A stretch of DNA of 64,000 nucleotides from positions 1-64,000 of the forward strand of contig JAETSR010000001.1 of assembly GCA_021769555.1 (NCBI GenBank). Direction: 5' to 3'. The notes under the pieces are model-generated. The model saw nothing but the letters and a program-made list of their open reading frames with translations. It made no database searches and was not told the DNA's origin. The translations under genes and the position numbers were made by a program. Origin of the DNA: Clostridiaceae bacterium. Its GTDB lineage: Bacteria; Bacillota; Clostridia; Oscillospirales; Acutalibacteraceae. This document shows, piece by piece, positions 50,336 to 58,682 of this stretch; position 1 is the stretch's first letter, and the number at the start of each line of letters is the position of its first letter.

Positions 50336-51031
50336 TCAGGTTTCTTTATATTTCTTACATGATTTCGTACTAAAATTTAGGTTTGATTTTATGCCTAACT
50401 TACATGTGAGTCGTGGCGGTTCATCATTGTTCACTCCTGTATAATTATAACCACAATGAGAACATGTACAGCAATGCGGCAAATTTTGATCTTCATCTTC
50501 GTTCACGTTTTCTATGTAAATTTGACATTGTTTCATCGCCTTTAAAGCTGTTTCATGAGCTTCTGGGGTTGTCCCAGCACAACACGAAGCATCTACAGAA
50601 ATCTTAACCTCTGGGAAAAATGTCTTAAGCAATAAAGCATTTGAAATAACACATATATCAGTGCATACACCACACAACTCTATCTCATCTTCGCCATCAA
50701 GACGCCACAATTTTCGGATGGTATATGGCAAATATTCTGAACCAAAGGTGTCTTTTATTATTTTGTGATTTGCTTTTGGGCGAATTGCAACCTCTAACTT
50801 GTTAGGAATTTCCCATCCATTAGTACCATAGATGCAATGCAGTGTGGTCAAAAGCTTTCCTTCTTGTGTTTTGAGATAATCACTGTGATGACTATCTTGA
50901 GTATAGAAAACACACCCATCGAAGTCTTTGACTTTCTGTACCACTCTAGGCAAAATTTCTTGAGCCTCTTTTGTACCTAAAGAACCAGTAATGAAGTCGT
51001 TTTGCATATCAATTACAACCAACAATTTCAT
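50336..51031 (-). CDS. nicotinamidase (isochorismatase family) with C-terminal Cys extension
   Basis: 231 residues. The isochorismatase-fold core has the catalytic Asp in VVIDMQNDF (about 8), a Lys in PKANHKIIKD (about 87) and the nucleophile Cys in CGVCTDICVISNALLL (about 127). This matches PncA, which turns nicotinamide into nicotinate. The last 45 residues add a Cys-rich tail (CCTCSHCGYNY) not usual for PncA. It may feed NAD salvage with PnuC and NadR. Confidence 0.82.
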   Translation of the reverse strand: MKLLVVIDMQNDFITGSLGTKEAQEILPRVVQKVKDFDGCVFYTQDSHHSDYLKTQEGKLLTTLHCIYGTNGWEIPNKLEVAIRPKANHKIIKDTFGSEYLPYTIRKLWRLDGEDEIELCGVCTDICVISNALLLKTFFPEVKISVDASCCAGTTPEAHETALKAMKQCQIYIENVNEDEDQNLPHCCTCSHCGYNYTGVNNDEPPRLTCKLGIKSNLNFSTKSCKKYKET

Positions 51032-51052
51032 TCTGTATTTGCACCATCCTTT

Positions 51053-51217
51053 TCATTTATTACAACTATTTTTTCGGGACAAATGTATCTGGAGTAGCAC
51101 CATTTTTTGAGTTATTTTAAGAACTACTGCTTTGTATAATTCAGCACTTGTGCGTTGGTATCGTAATGCAACTACCACATCGCCAATATGTATTTCATTA
51201 CCTAAAAAATCTTTCAT
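51053..51217 (-). CDS. 54-residue phage protein
   Basis: ATG at 51217 with GGAG upstream. The product starts MKDFLGNEIHIGDVVVALRY and shows the MKDFLGNE-GD-VV pattern of small beta-rich phage proteins that I recall from other Firmicutes phages. It fills most of the gap between the nicotinamidase gene and the next upstream gene. Function unknown. Confidence 0.65.
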   Translation of the reverse strand: MKDFLGNEIHIGDVVVALRYQRTSAELYKAVVLKITQKMVLLQIHLSRKNSCNK

Positions 51218-51237
51218 AATTCAAATACTCCACGGAA

Positions 51238-51633
51238 TTATGTTTCATCAAGCATAAGAGCTACTAACTCCATAATTTCTTCTAAACGACTCATAATTTC
51301 TTGAATACCATAGGCGTGTCCTTTTTCATAAGCAAAATCCCAGAGAGCTTTTGCCTTTCTAACTGAAAGATTGTGACCCACTTCGCTTTGAATAGCCTGG
51401 TAAATAATTTTGTGAATAGCATCACGCCGCATATTCTTTTCTGTATTGAGTCGAGAAACCTCTTCCTGATACCTACGGTTATTATCCTCAACTTGCTGAC
51501 GATTCCAAAGCACTGATTGGTTTTCATCAAAAACATGCCCCACTTTAACCTTGTGGATTTCAGCAGGAACACAAGACATCCGCTGCATGGCCTCATACTC
51601 AGACTGAATTTCATTCCATTTCATTTGTGTCAT
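51238..51633 (-). CDS. coiled-coil phage protein
   Basis: 131 residues with GGAGGG 9 nt before the ATG. It is almost wholly helical, with heptad-like stretches (about 40-70 and 100-125) rich in Glu, Gln and Arg. No catalytic motif. Role unknown. Confidence 0.6.
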   Translation of the reverse strand: MTQMKWNEIQSEYEAMQRMSCVPAEIHKVKVGHVFDENQSVLWNRQQVEDNNRRYQEEVSRLNTEKNMRRDAIHKIIYQAIQSEVGHNLSVRKAKALWDFAYEKGHAYGIQEIMSRLEEIMELVALMLDET

Positions 51634-51651
51634 AGTCTCAACCCTCCGTTT

Positions 51652-52074
51652 TTATATCTCTTGGTACTCTGTCTCCTGCAAAGTACCAAGAAGAACCCGT
51701 ATTCTTTTTTCTGTTTCTTCCTTTTCTGCATGTGTCCATCGCTCACCATTTCTAACACGATATGTATACTTAATAGTGTTTAGAAACTTATCTAAGCTTT
51801 CATCATCAGCGCTTTCATCAACGAACTTGATAGCATTTTTTATTACTTTGTTACACTTTCCCTTAAAACTCTTTGCAACTCTATCAAAATTGATAGTGTC
51901 GCTAGACATATCATCTTCCCAAAATTCTGGAATTGAAAATTTAACAGGGTCTTTTATTTCAAATGAGCCTGTATGTTTATGTACACTCTCATCCTTGATA
52001 CCATATTTACTCACGAATTTCATTAGGTCTATAATACCAGGCATAATGACTTCAATTACATTTTCAGATTTCAT
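51652..52074 (-). CDS. uncharacterised phage protein
   Basis: 140 residues from the ATG at 52074, which overlaps the preceding gene's end by 11 nt and has GGAGG 7 nt upstream. Helical and charged (KSFKGKCNKVIKNAIKFVD). No family recognised. Confidence 0.6.
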   Translation of the reverse strand: MKSENVIEVIMPGIIDLMKFVSKYGIKDESVHKHTGSFEIKDPVKFSIPEFWEDDMSSDTINFDRVAKSFKGKCNKVIKNAIKFVDESADDESLDKFLNTIKYTYRVRNGERWTHAEKEETEKRIRVLLGTLQETEYQEI

Positions 52075-52426
52075 ACTTTTCCTCCATTTGTATTTTCTTA
52101 TCGTCATATTTCATCTTGCTACCACATTGCGGACAATAATTCCATTCTTCTATGCACTGACACGTATTATCAAATTCTGTTTCACAGCAACTACAAACAC
52201 ACACTTTTCCACGACAAGTAACTATCCATTTGCCATATTGTGTTGATTTTTGCAAAGCAGATATAGCTATTTCACACGCTTTTGCCATATGCGGTCTTGG
52301 AGAAAAATTACCACTACTTACGTTGGTATGCCTTGCAAGAACTGTTATTGCTTCTTCTACGGTCATTTCTTCCACATCACGCCAAGTAGTACGATAATCA
52401 AAATTTCGTATTTTCTTTCTTTCCAT
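52064..52426 (-). CDS. phage protein with C-terminal zinc ribbon
   Basis: 120 residues. The N-terminal half is helical (TVEEAITVLARH, then HMAKACEIAISALQK). The C-terminal half has a rubredoxin-like ribbon (CVCSCCETEF ... NYCPQCGSKM), the arrangement seen in many small Firmicutes phage proteins of unknown function. Confidence 0.68.
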   Translation of the reverse strand: MERKKIRNFDYRTTWRDVEEMTVEEAITVLARHTNVSSGNFSPRPHMAKACEIAISALQKSTQYGKWIVTCRGKVCVCSCCETEFDNTCQCIEEWNYCPQCGSKMKYDDKKIQMEEKYEI

Positions 52427-52513
52427 CTCTTTATAATCACCTCTACAATAACTTGCATATTGGATAAGCCTTGTACAAAGCTAACTCTATACAAGGCCAC
52501 CCAACGTCAATCT

Positions 52514-53164
52514 TTAATTAGTGCCAGTGCTACCAATACCACCTCGATCTTCATTTCCTAAACTCTCCACAGTTTCAAACACTACTGCAGGCTGGTGCTT
52601 AAATAGTCTGAACTGGCAAATACGGTCATTCACATGGATAACAGTATCTCTATCTGCCTTAGCAGGAAAGAACCACTGGTCATTGTCACCACAGTACTTT
52701 TCATCAATAACACCAACATGGTTTGTCTGGATAATCCCCCATGTCTTGTATGTGGAGCTGCGTGGAACCATGAGCGCTTCATAACCATCTGGGAGCTGCA
52801 TGGCTACTCCCAACGGAATAAGTTTTGATTCGCCTGCTTTCAGTTCAACCTCTTCTGCGGCGCGAAGATCAATCCAGTTTGACTTATCACCGCCAACATA
52901 CTCCAGTTTATCAATCTGGTCAGACAAATACCTTACTTTGATACCTACATTTTTTGATGTATTTTCCATTTCTTTATTTCCTCCAAGCTGATATAAATTT
53001 TCATAGCAATCTTGACACAAGTGGATAATTTTAGTTTTTTCAACAGGAGTTCTGACAGTCTGTCCAATATCATATCCACCGCTCAAAGCAAATTCTTTCA
53101 TGGATTGGCTATGCGGATGTTCAATAATTTCTCCACAAGCATCGCATCGATATACAAGCGACAA
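52514..53164 (-). CDS. dut: dUTP diphosphatase with N-terminal zinc-ribbon extension
   Basis: 216 residues from a TTG at 53164 that directly follows the stop of the upstream gene. Residues 1-60 form a Cys pair domain (CDACGE ... CQDCYENL). From about 66 on is a trimeric dUTPase: motif 2 PRSS, motif 3 [11 protein letters not shown], motif 4 DRICQFRLF, motif 5 [10 protein letters not shown]. An ATG at 52969 (residue 66) has its own GGAGG site, so a separate 151-residue dUTPase may also be made. It removes dUTP and supplies dUMP to the ThyX-like enzyme. Confidence 0.85.
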   Translation of the reverse strand: MSLVYRCDACGEIIEHPHSQSMKEFALSGGYDIGQTVRTPVEKTKIIHLCQDCYENLYQLGGNKEMENTSKNVGIKVRYLSDQIDKLEYVGGDKSNWIDLRAAEEVELKAGESKLIPLGVAMQLPDGYEALMVPRSSTYKTWGIIQTNHVGVIDEKYCGDNDQWFFPAKADRDTVIHVNDRICQFRLFKHQPAVVFETVESLGNEDRGGIGSTGTN

Positions 53165-53692
53165 TCACCTCGCCCCCAAACTTTCCATAATGTATTCCAC
53201 GATTAAGTTATAACCATCCTGAGTCCCTTTATAATGATGATATTCCACACCCCGATCTAATAGAAATCTCTCCATATCTTTCGCAATCTGATATGCCTCC
53301 ATTTCGGTTTGAAATCTTCCGATAGGATTATATTCTTTTGCTCTATCAATAAAGCAATTAAAGGATTGATATGACTGAAACACGTTCATAACCAAATCGT
53401 CAAATTCCCGACCTAACACCGGATCGTCAGCATAAAACGCTGAAAGGGCGATAGGGGAGTCAGTAATAACTACATCAACCTTGCCTTGCAACCTACTAAT
53501 TCGGAAATATTGCTTGCCGAAAATATACGCCTGGTTCTCAAAAACGGCCTTACTTTCTTCCCAAACCTTATCTTTCGCAAACTCAGTCACAAGTTCTGCA
53601 TTGATACCAGCCATTTTTAGCTGACTGAAAATGTATGCTGCGCCAGTAGATTTACCAGATCCCGGCGCACCAAATAAATTGACAACAAGCAA
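53165..53692 (-). CDS. P-loop nucleotide kinase-like ATPase
   Basis: 175 residues from a TTG start with GAGGG 7 nt upstream. Walker A is GAPGSGKST (8-16). VVITDSPIAL (about 72-81) is the Walker B-like strand. It resembles small phage AAA/NadR-kinase-like proteins; a nucleotide or nucleoside substrate is likely but not shown. It is the first gene after promoter C. Confidence 0.72.
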   Translation of the reverse strand: MLVVNLFGAPGSGKSTGAAYIFSQLKMAGINAELVTEFAKDKVWEESKAVFENQAYIFGKQYFRISRLQGKVDVVITDSPIALSAFYADDPVLGREFDDLVMNVFQSYQSFNCFIDRAKEYNPIGRFQTEMEAYQIAKDMERFLLDRGVEYHHYKGTQDGYNLIVEYIMESLGAR

Positions 53693-53709
53693 AGCACATC
53701 CCTCTTTCT

Positions 53710-53766
53710 AATAATTTAATATCTTGCTATGTTCTATAGTATAGCATGCTTTATTCGACTTTTCAA
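53710..53766 (-). promoter_or_regulatory. phage promoter C with conserved start-of-transcript element
   Basis: Minus strand: TTGAAA (53761-53766), 17-bp spacer, TATACT (53738-53743), then ATAGCAAGATATTAAATTATT (53710-53730). It drives the P-loop kinase and dUTPase genes. Confidence 0.85.
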
Positions 53767-53789
53767 TGGGGATTAAAAAATTTAATTTG

Positions 53790-54323
53790 CTACTTTTTGC
53801 GATACAACACAACCTCGTTTTTTTTATTCGCATAGGTCGCTTTAACATCGATAATGCGCTGATTTGATGATCCTCGCCAAACTAAAGATGGGCTGCTGAG
53901 CGACTGAACATATGGGCCATCTACAACTACATCACACATTTCTATTACATTTATTATTCGTAATTGCAATCGTATATCATCAGTTATGTGTGGTATGTCC
54001 TCCCACCTATATCCCGTCCAGAGCCAAACAGTTTTGTTAAGTTGATGAGCTGTGTAAGCAAGATGCAGCAGCCATTCTATTCCATCGTTATCTTGGCACA
54101 GGGGTTCGCCTCCTAAGACACTTAACCCGTTAATATATGGATTGGCTAACATATCCACTATTTTCATATGTGTTAGTGCCGTGTATTCTTCTCCAAAAGT
54201 AAAATCTTGTTGCTCTATATTAAAACACCCTGGGCAATTATTTGTACATCCAGATACGAAGAGGGAGACTCGAACTCCCTCTCCGTTTGCGATGTCAAAA
54301 TTACGAATTTTTGCATAATTCAA
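53790..54323 (-). CDS. nrdG: anaerobic ribonucleotide reductase activating protein
   Basis: 177 residues from a TTG at 54323, which gives the usual NrdG start (LNYAKIRNFDIANGEGVRVSLF). The radical SAM motif is CTNNCPGCF (CxxxCxxC) and GGEPL is at about 68-72. It generates the glycyl radical on NrdD. The ribosome site is weak (TTGGAA). It follows nrdD with one small gene between them. Confidence 0.88.
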   Translation of the reverse strand: MNYAKIRNFDIANGEGVRVSLFVSGCTNNCPGCFNIEQQDFTFGEEYTALTHMKIVDMLANPYINGLSVLGGEPLCQDNDGIEWLLHLAYTAHQLNKTVWLWTGYRWEDIPHITDDIRLQLRIINVIEMCDVVVDGPYVQSLSSPSLVWRGSSNQRIIDVKATYANKKNEVVLYRKK

Positions 54324-54340
54324 ATTCCAACACCATCCCA

Positions 54341-54625
54341 CTATATATTTGAGCAATAATTTTTGGTTCTGATAATGCTACCTTTAAGACTTGGTATAAT
54401 CATGTCAAATTCAACATCATCGTCAATCTTGTTATCAAGAATTACACATGATAAAGCATATCCGCGCATAGATTCAAAAAGACTTTTTTGAATTTGAAAT
54501 CTAAATGTTTCAGTTTGAATTATAGTCATGCTTTTTTGTCTTATGATTGTAGCTGCTGGTAGCTCTTTTACCAATTTATCGACCCATTCATCGATATTGT
54601 CTGTAAGTATGAGAATCTTTATCAT
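54341..54625 (-). CDS. small unknown protein between nrdD and nrdG
   Basis: 94 residues with GGAGGGA 4-6 nt before the ATG. It looks like a small alpha/beta fold (KILILTDNIDEWVDKLVKEL, IQKSLFESMRGYALSCVILD). It begins immediately after the nrdD stop. No family recognised; the position suggests a link to nucleotide reduction. Confidence 0.6.
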   Translation of the reverse strand: MIKILILTDNIDEWVDKLVKELPAATIIRQKSMTIIQTETFRFQIQKSLFESMRGYALSCVILDNKIDDDVEFDMIIPSLKGSIIRTKNYCSNI

Positions 54626-56845
54626 TTAATTCCCTCCAAGGTGCACATATCTTTCTTTGATCTCTTGCGTTCGTCCCTGGTTCCAGTCATTGAGGCCAAT
54701 GTAGCCGCATGTGCGCCGAGCGATATTCATCTTTGATTTGTCGGTATTTCCGCAATTTGGGCACTTCCAAATAAGTTTGCCACGTTCATCTTCTGTTATT
54801 TCAATCTCCTTATCCCAGCCGCAGACGCAACAATAGTCGCTCTTGGTATTTAACTCAGCATACATAATGTTGTCGTAGATATATTTCAGCACCGTTAGGA
54901 CAGCGGGAATATTATCGGAAAGATTCGCTACTTCAATATAGCTAATAGCACCTCCGGGCGAAAGCTTTTGAAATTCAGCCTCAAATTTTAGCTTTGTAAA
55001 AGCATCAATTTCCTCAGTAACATGCACATGGTAGCTATTGGTAATATAGCCCTTATCGGTAATACCCTCGATAATACCAAACCGCTTTTGTAAACACTTG
55101 GCAAATTTATATGTAGTGGATTCAATCGGAGTCCCATATAGGCTATAATCAATGCTTTCTGCAGCTTTCCATTCCTGACACTTGTCATTCATATACTGCA
55201 TAATTCTCAATGCAAATTCCTTAGCATCTGGATCGGTGTGACTTTTACCTGTCATTGCCTTTACACATTCATACAGACCCGCATATCCAAGCGAGAGTGT
55301 TGAATATCCATTATGCAATAATCTATCAATCGTATCTCCTTTTTCCAATCTTGCCAGCGCTCCATATTGCCAGTGAATTGGTGAGGCATCTGAAAGTGTA
55401 CCTGTAAGTCTCTCGTGTCGAAGCTGCAATGCTCTATGACAAAGTTCGAGACGCTCTTCAAAGATTTTCCAAAACAATTCAAAATCTTGGTGCGCGGATA
55501 GGCCAACATCAGGTAGGTTGATAGTTACAACACCCTGATTGAAACGACCATAATATTTGGGTTTGCCATTTTCATCAATATAGGGAGTTAAGAAAGACCT
55601 ACATCCCATACAAGTGTAGCAATTTCCATTGCCATCCTTATCAATTTTGTTTTGCAACATGATTTTTTCTGAAATGTAGTCTGGAACTAACCGTTTTGCA
55701 GTACACTTAGCGCATAACTCGGTAAGATACCAATATTTGCTACCTTCGGTAATGTTGTCTTCTTCAAGCACATAGATTAGTTTAGGAAACGCAGGTGTTA
55801 CCCATACACCCTTTTCGTTCTTAACTCCTTCGTATCGCTGCTTAACTACTTCTTCAATAATCATAGCTAAGTCGGCTTTTGTTTGCGGATCACTAACTTC
55901 ATTCAGATACATAAAAACTGTAATGAACGGCGCTTGTCCATTAGTGGTCATTAAAGTGACTACTTGATACTGAATTGTTTGTACGCCACGTTTCACTTCT
56001 TCACGCACACGCTCTTCTACGATAGCATTCATTTCTTGTTCAAATGTATCGTTATATGCAATCTCAAATAATCCATTACTAAGATGTTGGCTCCATTCAC
56101 GCTCAACATCTTTACGGATTTTCTGCCTTGACACATCAACGAATGGCGCAAGATGAGATAAGCTAATTGACTGACCGCCATACTGATTTGATGCAACCTG
56201 GGCAATGATCTGAGTGGCAATATTGCAAGCCGTAGAAAATGAATGAGGCTTTTCAATCAATGTACCTGAAATAACTGTTCCGTTTTGAAGCATATCTTCC
56301 AGATTAACCAAACAGCAGTTGTGCATGTGTTGAATATAGTAATCACTGTCATGAAAATGAATAATTCCCTCATCGTGTGCCTTACTTATTTCTTCAGGCA
56401 AAAGTAAACGATTTGTAATGTCTTTGCTTACCTCACCCGCGATGTAATCTCTTTGTGTGGAAAGAATTGTTGGATTCTTATTTGAATTTTCTTGAATCAC
56501 ATCTTCGTTTACATTATCAGCAATCGATAACAGCTTTCCATCAAGGGTTGAAGCGTTTCTTAGCAACTCATGCTCATATCGATACTTGATATATGCTTTT
56601 GCTACAAGATACTCTCGCTCTTTCATAAGTTCAGTTTCGACATCATCTTGAATTTCCTCAACCGAAATTGGACGATTCAGTGTTGTATATCGATCCGTCA
56701 ACCTAGATGCAATCAATGAAGACTTGCTTTTCTTGTCTGTAATCGGAGTAGTCCGATCTACTTCAACGAAAGCCCGATGCACTGCATTATAGATTTTATC
56801 TGAATCAAAAATCACCTCACGCCCATCCCGCTTAATTACAATCAT
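54626..56845 (-). CDS. nrdD: anaerobic ribonucleoside-triphosphate reductase
   Basis: 739 residues, usual NrdD length. An N-terminal ATP-cone (about 1-95, VIKRDGREVIFDSDKIYNAV) is followed by the ten-stranded barrel, with the zinc site CCVCGW ... CPNCGN near the C-terminus and the glycyl-radical loop RRTCGYIG (about 712-719). It makes dNTPs from NTPs under anaerobic conditions, in accord with an anaerobic host. It works with NrdG downstream. Confidence 0.96.
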   Translation of the reverse strand: MIVIKRDGREVIFDSDKIYNAVHRAFVEVDRTTPITDKKSKSSLIASRLTDRYTTLNRPISVEEIQDDVETELMKEREYLVAKAYIKYRYEHELLRNASTLDGKLLSIADNVNEDVIQENSNKNPTILSTQRDYIAGEVSKDITNRLLLPEEISKAHDEGIIHFHDSDYYIQHMHNCCLVNLEDMLQNGTVISGTLIEKPHSFSTACNIATQIIAQVASNQYGGQSISLSHLAPFVDVSRQKIRKDVEREWSQHLSNGLFEIAYNDTFEQEMNAIVEERVREEVKRGVQTIQYQVVTLMTTNGQAPFITVFMYLNEVSDPQTKADLAMIIEEVVKQRYEGVKNEKGVWVTPAFPKLIYVLEEDNITEGSKYWYLTELCAKCTAKRLVPDYISEKIMLQNKIDKDGNGNCYTCMGCRSFLTPYIDENGKPKYYGRFNQGVVTINLPDVGLSAHQDFELFWKIFEERLELCHRALQLRHERLTGTLSDASPIHWQYGALARLEKGDTIDRLLHNGYSTLSLGYAGLYECVKAMTGKSHTDPDAKEFALRIMQYMNDKCQEWKAAESIDYSLYGTPIESTTYKFAKCLQKRFGIIEGITDKGYITNSYHVHVTEEIDAFTKLKFEAEFQKLSPGGAISYIEVANLSDNIPAVLTVLKYIYDNIMYAELNTKSDYCCVCGWDKEIEITEDERGKLIWKCPNCGNTDKSKMNIARRTCGYIGLNDWNQGRTQEIKERYVHLGGN

Positions 56846-56860
56846 TTAATCAACCACCTT

Positions 56861-57988
56861 TCATAAAATATATTCATCTACAATCTTGTCTACCTCTTTC
56901 CAGGTATTTGCCCGATATGCACCAACATCTTCTGCAGAAATGTCAATGTTATGCGGAGCGGTAAACAAGATTTTCAAGCCATCGTAGCCTATAAGATTAT
57001 GTACCCCATCATCGATACGAACGTCACCTTTCACCATACCTTTTGAATGGGCAATAATCAAATGTTCCTTATCAAGAAATGGGAATAGTTCAAGAATCCT
57101 ATCAAACTTAGCCTTGCAGTTCCGATAATCGGTAGCGGTAACAACATAAACGCTATGACCACTCAGATGCCATTTTCTTAATACCTCTACACTACCAGGA
57201 ATAGGCGTTACACGATGCCAAATTTCTTCATTTTGCAATACGCTGAAAACTTGTTCTTTTGTAAGTGTCGGAAAAGTCTGGCAGACATCCCACGACTTAA
57301 CATCATTAACAGATGCAGTAGTTCCAAACTCCTTGTTAATTAGGTATACCCAACTCTCTAAAAAGTTTTCCATTACGTCATCTGCATCTACCAAAAATGT
57401 ATAATGTGGATGTCGTTTTGCAACTACAACCTCACATAAGTTATGACGCTTCTCTTCTATAAACCATGCTGGAATAACTCGATCTAAGGTCTTTTTTAAA
57501 TCAAACGGATTGGAGTTGTTGATTACCTTGAAGTCATAATTGTAATTGTCCAGTGCAGTTTCTGACGGATGATTGCGCTGCTCGTTTGTTAGAGTTGACT
57601 GAAACCTCGGACGCTCAACACGTAACAGATATGTTTCGACTTCATGATTTTTCATCACTTCGTACTCATTCGGAAACCTACAATCAGGAATAATTACATA
57701 ATCCCACTCATCTGGAAAGAATTTAATGATGCTTGCTAAAAAATTCACCCAGTAATCTGGTTGCTGCTTGCGAATACAGTCTGTACCAACATTCTGTAAA
57801 AGCGAACGGCCTTTCTCATCTTTTTGTCCATCCCACTTAAAAAAGCTCTTGCAAATATATTTGAGTAAATCCCCAAAGTGTGCAATAAGCACCCTTTTGC
57901 CATACCTTTCAAGTATAGATTTTGTCATCTTTGCTACAGTATCTTTCCCATGCTGGGCTTTTCCAGAAACACATATTACCTTTGGCAT
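56861..57988 (-). CDS. dNMP kinase fused to 5'(3')-deoxyribonucleotidase
   Basis: 375 residues from the ATG at 57988 (GGAGG upstream). Residues 1-180 are a phage deoxynucleoside-monophosphate kinase: P-loop VSGKAQHGKDTVA (7-19), IIPDCRFPNEYE. Residues about 195-375 are a HAD-type NT5C nucleotidase: FLVDADDV with Asp201 and Asp203, PIPGSVEVLRKW, VYVVTATDY, KGDVRIDDGVHNL. One chain thus carries a kinase and a phosphatase for deoxynucleotides. No stop or frameshift separates them. Confidence 0.85.
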   Translation of the reverse strand: MPKVICVSGKAQHGKDTVAKMTKSILERYGKRVLIAHFGDLLKYICKSFFKWDGQKDEKGRSLLQNVGTDCIRKQQPDYWVNFLASIIKFFPDEWDYVIIPDCRFPNEYEVMKNHEVETYLLRVERPRFQSTLTNEQRNHPSETALDNYNYDFKVINNSNPFDLKKTLDRVIPAWFIEEKRHNLCEVVVAKRHPHYTFLVDADDVMENFLESWVYLINKEFGTTASVNDVKSWDVCQTFPTLTKEQVFSVLQNEEIWHRVTPIPGSVEVLRKWHLSGHSVYVVTATDYRNCKAKFDRILELFPFLDKEHLIIAHSKGMVKGDVRIDDGVHNLIGYDGLKILFTAPHNIDISAEDVGAYRANTWKEVDKIVDEYIL

Positions 57989-57995
57989 ATTACTC

Positions 57996-58664
57996 TCATC
58001 CCTCCAATTTTCCACACGATTTCTTTTCTGGGCAATACCCTAAATAACTACATTTCGGTTCAAAATAGTTATCACAAAGATATTTCCACTGTTCGGAATA
58101 CTCACTTAGAGCATTTTTGACATCAGTAAATAGCTGTCGATATTCGTGATATGCTCTTGAACATAGCCTCTGATGAGACATATCGATCAGGTTCCTTAGA
58201 TTATGCTTACACACAATTTTTGTAGACATTCCTAGTGGCAATCCTAATGCAGAATCCTCACGAGGTACACCCAGAATTTCTAGGTTTTTTACATGCTGCT
58301 GAATATCATTCATCAAAGACTTGTACTCGCTTAGTGCCTTTTCGTTGCTTAAGATGCTCTGTGGAATTACATAGTCAAAACCACTTTCGTAATCAATATA
58401 CCTCGTACTTGCCTGCAGGCGAGTAGGCAGTCCTCCTATATGCGTATACCATTCTCGGATTACACGAGCCGAATACCCATCCAGAACCATATATACATCT
58501 GGAAACTCAAGTGTTCTACCATGTTGGCTTGAAATACAATCAATCCCTCGATTGATATTCTTTTGTGTATCGGTTGTGTCTGCTCCCCAACACACTCCAG
58601 CCTCTAATCCTATCATCAGCAACGGTTCTCTTGTGGTAAATGCTTGAATACTAACTTTTCCCAT
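57996..58664 (-). CDS. thyX: flavin-dependent thymidylate synthase-like protein
   Basis: 222 residues. The C-terminal end of the ThyX signature is visible (LQASTRYIDY), but the RHR start of the usual RHRxxSxNExSxRY motif reads THIGGLPTR. Other ThyX-like stretches are EWYTHIGG and the KIVCKHNLRNLIDMSHQRLCSRAYHEYR-like tail region, given here in part: NLRNLIDMSHQRL. The C-terminus has four Cys (CSYLGYCPEKKSC). It should methylate dUMP to dTMP, matching dUTPase and NrdD in the same phage. Confidence 0.75.
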   Translation of the reverse strand: MGKVSIQAFTTREPLLMIGLEAGVCWGADTTDTQKNINRGIDCISSQHGRTLEFPDVYMVLDGYSARVIREWYTHIGGLPTRLQASTRYIDYESGFDYVIPQSILSNEKALSEYKSLMNDIQQHVKNLEILGVPREDSALGLPLGMSTKIVCKHNLRNLIDMSHQRLCSRAYHEYRQLFTDVKNALSEYSEQWKYLCDNYFEPKCSYLGYCPEKKSCGKLEG

Positions 58665-58682
58665 TTTGATACCTCATTTCTT

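Noticed and set aside
55261-55509. Small open frames inside nrdD on the same strand
   Set aside because: Out-of-frame shadows of a clear full-length NrdD.
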